Source: an uncultured Desulfobacteraceae bacterium (GTDB taxonomy: Bacteria > Desulfobacterota > Desulfobacteria > Desulfobacterales > Desulfobacteraceae). From it: a stretch of 64,000 nucleotides of DNA. Location of the stretch: assembly GCA_913041495.1 (NCBI GenBank), contig CAJWHT010000001.1:1-64000 (forward strand), written 5' to 3'. How positions within the stretch are numbered: position 1 is the stretch's first letter; each line of letters begins with the position of its first letter. A program made the translations under genes and the position numbers. This document shows, in pieces, positions 61,813 through 64,000 of the stretch. Under the pieces are notes generated by a model. That model was not told the DNA's origin, searched no databases, and saw only the letters and a program-made list of their open reading frames with translations.

Positions 61813-64000
61813 ATGAGACGCTTATCACCAAAAAAAATTGCTTTTGTCTATTCAGGCATAGGTCCGCAATACAAATATATGGGCAAAGGACTGACCCGCG
61901 AAGACGAATTCCGGAGGATCATTGACACGTGGAACCGGAAAACAAAACGCATTGCCGATCTTCTGGGTCCGCAAGGTTGCGACAAAGGGACGGTTCCGCT
62001 GGCAAGCCCTGATTCAATCCTGTCGATTCCGCGCACATTATCGCTGCAAATCGGGCTGTCGGCCCTTCTGGAAAAATGGGGTATTCTGCCGGATGGGGTT
62101 ATCGGACACAGTGTGGGGGAATTTGCTGCGTCCTGCATCTCAGGCGTCCTGGCACCAGATGATCTTGTCCATGTTGTTGGGGCCCATTGCGGTTTGTTTC
62201 TGCAATCGGGATCAGAGGGGGGCATGGCCTATGTGGGGCTACCCCGGGACCAGGTCGCAGACCTGATAGTTCCCTACGGCGATGCGGTGGGGATCGCTGC
62301 GGTCAACGGTCCCTCGGCAACGGTGATTTCCGGTGATAAAGCGGTTTTTAAAAAGATCTCACAGGTGCTGGAAGAGCAGGATGCGTTTTTCAGGGTGTTG
62401 AACGTGGACATCCCTTTTCACAGCCCAAAGATAGATGCATCACAGATGGCGATAGAATCGGTGTCGCCGATGACACCCGGAATCCCTCTCTATTCTTCGA
62501 TGCGCGGGCGCCTGGGCCGTGTCAGCGATTTTGATGCCGCCTACTGGAGGGACCACCCCCAGAAACCCGTGCTGTTTAAGGCCGGCATAGAAGCCATGCT
62601 GGATGACGGCTACACCGTATTCGTTGAAATCGGCCCCCACCCGGTCCATTCCGCAGATATTGAGAATATCATCCAGGCAAAAGGGATGACCGGTGACTGC
62701 CGGGTAATTCACACCCTGGAGCGGGATAAAGAAGACAAAGCGGCTTTGATGGCAGCGCTGGCGCAGTTGGCAGCGGCCGGCTGTGCACCCGAAAAGGATC
62801 TGCTGAATCCGGAGGACCGGCAGCGCTTTGATGCCTGCGCCAATGAGATCCGGCAACCTGTGCCCGGCGGCCAGGCAGCCGAACCGCCCCGAACCCAGAC
62901 GGAGAAAATGATTGCATCGGTATGGGCCGAGGTACTCCGGTGCGGGGACATCGGCATTCGGGACAATTATTTCGATATGGGGGGAAATTCCCTCCAGGCC
63001 ATGCGGATCATATCAAGAGTCAACGGGCTGTTTGACGCCAGCATTTCTGTCCGGACATTGTTCAAATATCCAACGGTTGAGGGGCTTGCCCGTATTGCCG
63101 GTGAACCAAAGGCAGGGGGGGATGACGAGATTCCCCCGGTGCCCAGAGAAGATGAGCATTTCGCCTTGAGCCTTGCCCAGGAGCGTCTCTGGTTCCTTGC
63201 GCAGCTTATCTCCGACAGCCCGTTGTACAATATATCCACAGCCGTACACCTGGCAGGCCCCCTGGATGTGGACGCGCTCCGGATGGCCTTGGATGAGATG
63301 GTGAGACGTCATGAGACCTTGCGGACTGGTATTATCTCAAAAGATGGGCAGCCCTCCTTGCGGATTCTGCCTTCGGCCACAAGGGTCCGGCTTGAGGTCA
63401 CGGATATACGGGATCTGGATGACGACCGGAAAGAGGACGAAATTCAGCGGCTCGTAAGCGATGCTGCGGCGGTTTCTTTTGATCTGACCGATCCCCCGCT
63501 TTTCAGGGCCGGCCTTATCCAAACAGAGGTGGATGATCATATCCTGCTCATGACCGTCCATCATATTGTATCCGACGGATGGTCCCTGGGGGTGATCAAC
63601 CGGGAAATTTCTGCATTATACAATTCATTTGCGGGCAAAACGCCCTTAGGGCTTTCAGACCTGCCGGTCCAATACGTTGATTTTGCCTCCTGGCAGCGGA
63701 AACGGCTGACGGCAGATCACCTTGATGCACAATTGAATTATTGGAAAGATTCCCTTGAGAATCTCCCGCTGCTGGATCTTCATACCGATTATCCCAGGCC
63801 TTCCGTGGCGTCCTACAAGGGGGGGCAGATTCCTGTCCGAATTCCTGCCGGTCTGCTGACGTCCCTTAAGCGGCTGGGACATCAATCCGGCGCCTCCTTG
63901 TTCATGACGCTGTTTGCGGGCTTTTCAGCCCTTCTTTGCCGGTACACCGGTCAGGACGATATCGCCGTCGGGGCACCGGTGGCAGGCCGGACCCACAGGG
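61813..64000 (+). CDS. NRPS/PKS megasynthase, 5' part: AT-carrier protein-condensation
   Basis: Open to the right edge (729 codons visible), hence absent from the ORF track. Domains: AT (1-310) with nucleophile Ser100 in VIGHSVGEF, catalytic His203 in DIPFHSPKI and EIGPHPVHS; carrier protein (about 360-430) with phosphopantetheine Ser392 in FDMGGNSLQAM; condensation domain from about 447 (LSLAQERLWFLAQL) with catalytic HHIVSDG (582-588). The AT lacks the carboxylate Arg, having His125 (VVGAHCGLF). An AT and carrier ahead of a C domain form a loading module that starts the chain with an acyl group and passes it to an amino-acid module. Confidence 0.9.
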   Translation, partial: MRRLSPKKIAFVYSGIGPQYKYMGKGLTREDEFRRIIDTWNRKTKRIADLLGPQGCDKGTVPLASPDSILSIPRTLSLQIGLSALLEKWGILPDGVIGHSVGEFAASCISGVLAPDDLVHVVGAHCGLFLQSGSEGGMAYVGLPRDQVADLIVPYGDAVGIAAVNGPSATVISGDKAVFKKISQVLEEQDAFFRVLNVDIPFHSPKIDASQMAIESVSPMTPGIPLYSSMRGRLGRVSDFDAAYWRDHPQKPVLFKAGIEAMLDDGYTVFVEIGPHPVHSADIENIIQAKGMTGDCRVIHTLERDKEDKAALMAALAQLAAAGCAPEKDLLNPEDRQRFDACANEIRQPVPGGQAAEPPRTQTEKMIASVWAEVLRCGDIGIRDNYFDMGGNSLQAMRIISRVNGLFDASISVRTLFKYPTVEGLARIAGEPKAGGDDEIPPVPREDEHFALSLAQERLWFLAQLISDSPLYNISTAVHLAGPLDVDALRMALDEMVRRHETLRTGIISKDGQPSLRILPSATRVRLEVTDIRDLDDDRKEDEIQRLVSDAAAVSFDLTDPPLFRAGLIQTEVDDHILLMTVHHIVSDGWSLGVINREISALYNSFAGKTPLGLSDLPVQYVDFASWQRKRLTADHLDAQLNYWKDSLENLPLLDLHTDYPRPSVASYKGGQIPVRIPAGLLTSLKRLGHQSGASLFMTLFAGFSALLCRYTGQDDIAVGAPVAGRTHR

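Overview
The window looks like a chromosomal contig from a sulfate-reducing member of the Desulfobacterota, probably Desulfobacteraceae-like. This is inferred from the GC-rich coding style, a DsrP-like NrfD-family membrane protein, rubrerythrin, a fused MsrA-MsrB, many two-component and hybrid kinases, and an XRE-cupin regulator next to an AMP-dependent acyl-CoA ligase. No rRNA, tRNA, CRISPR array or insertion sequence was seen. The first ~265 bases do not belong to the rest: they are strongly AT-rich and read as a piece of SufD from another bacterium, joined abruptly to the GC-rich sequence. I read this as an assembly or amplification chimera.

Layout. 0.3-3.6 kb: YbbA/YbbP-like ABC exporter pair. 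3.6-6 kb: methyl-accepting chemotaxis protein. 6.2-10.3 kb: a 62-aa unknown, then a LivK-like binding protein overlapping a large hybrid sensor kinase. 10.4-18.5 kb: Bcr/CflA-type efflux protein, OmpR/EnvZ-type two-component pair, MsrAB, a MATE exporter behind a promoter, structured leader and intrinsic terminator, rubrerythrin, and an EamA exporter. 18.7-24.5 kb: MocR regulator, a periplasmic binding protein, and a CheY/HDOD/hybrid-kinase signalling cluster. 24.7-32.4 kb: Kef-type antiporter, LysR regulator, ornithine aminotransferase, then an XRE-cupin/acyl-CoA ligase/aminotransferase operon. 32.6-35.4 kb: CdaA-type diadenylate cyclase fused to a YbbR-like domain, a low-GC sulfotransferase-like gene and an amidohydrolase remnant. 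35.4-42.4 kb: giant MalT/SARP-type regulator, orphan DsrP-like protein, EamA transporter and two uncharacterised proteins. 42.7-53.8 kb: RND tripartite efflux operon that continues into an MMPL-like RND exporter, a SRPBCC protein and a Pif1/RecD-like helicase with HRDC and HTH domains. 53.8-55.3 kb: AraC regulator and a GxxxG-N repeat surface protein.

55.4-64 kb: the start of a biosynthetic gene cluster that runs off the right edge. A good sigma70 promoter precedes two tandem acyltransferase-enoylreductase (PksE/PfaD-type) fusion proteins. An ABC_sub_bind periplasmic protein, an MbtH-like protein and a multidomain gene beginning AT-carrier protein-condensation domain follow. This is best read as a trans-AT PKS/NRPS hybrid pathway in an anaerobe. 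Two of its three AT domains have lost the arginine that normally grips the malonyl carboxylate. This cluster and the unclassified leader RNA in front of the MATE gene are the two most interesting things here.
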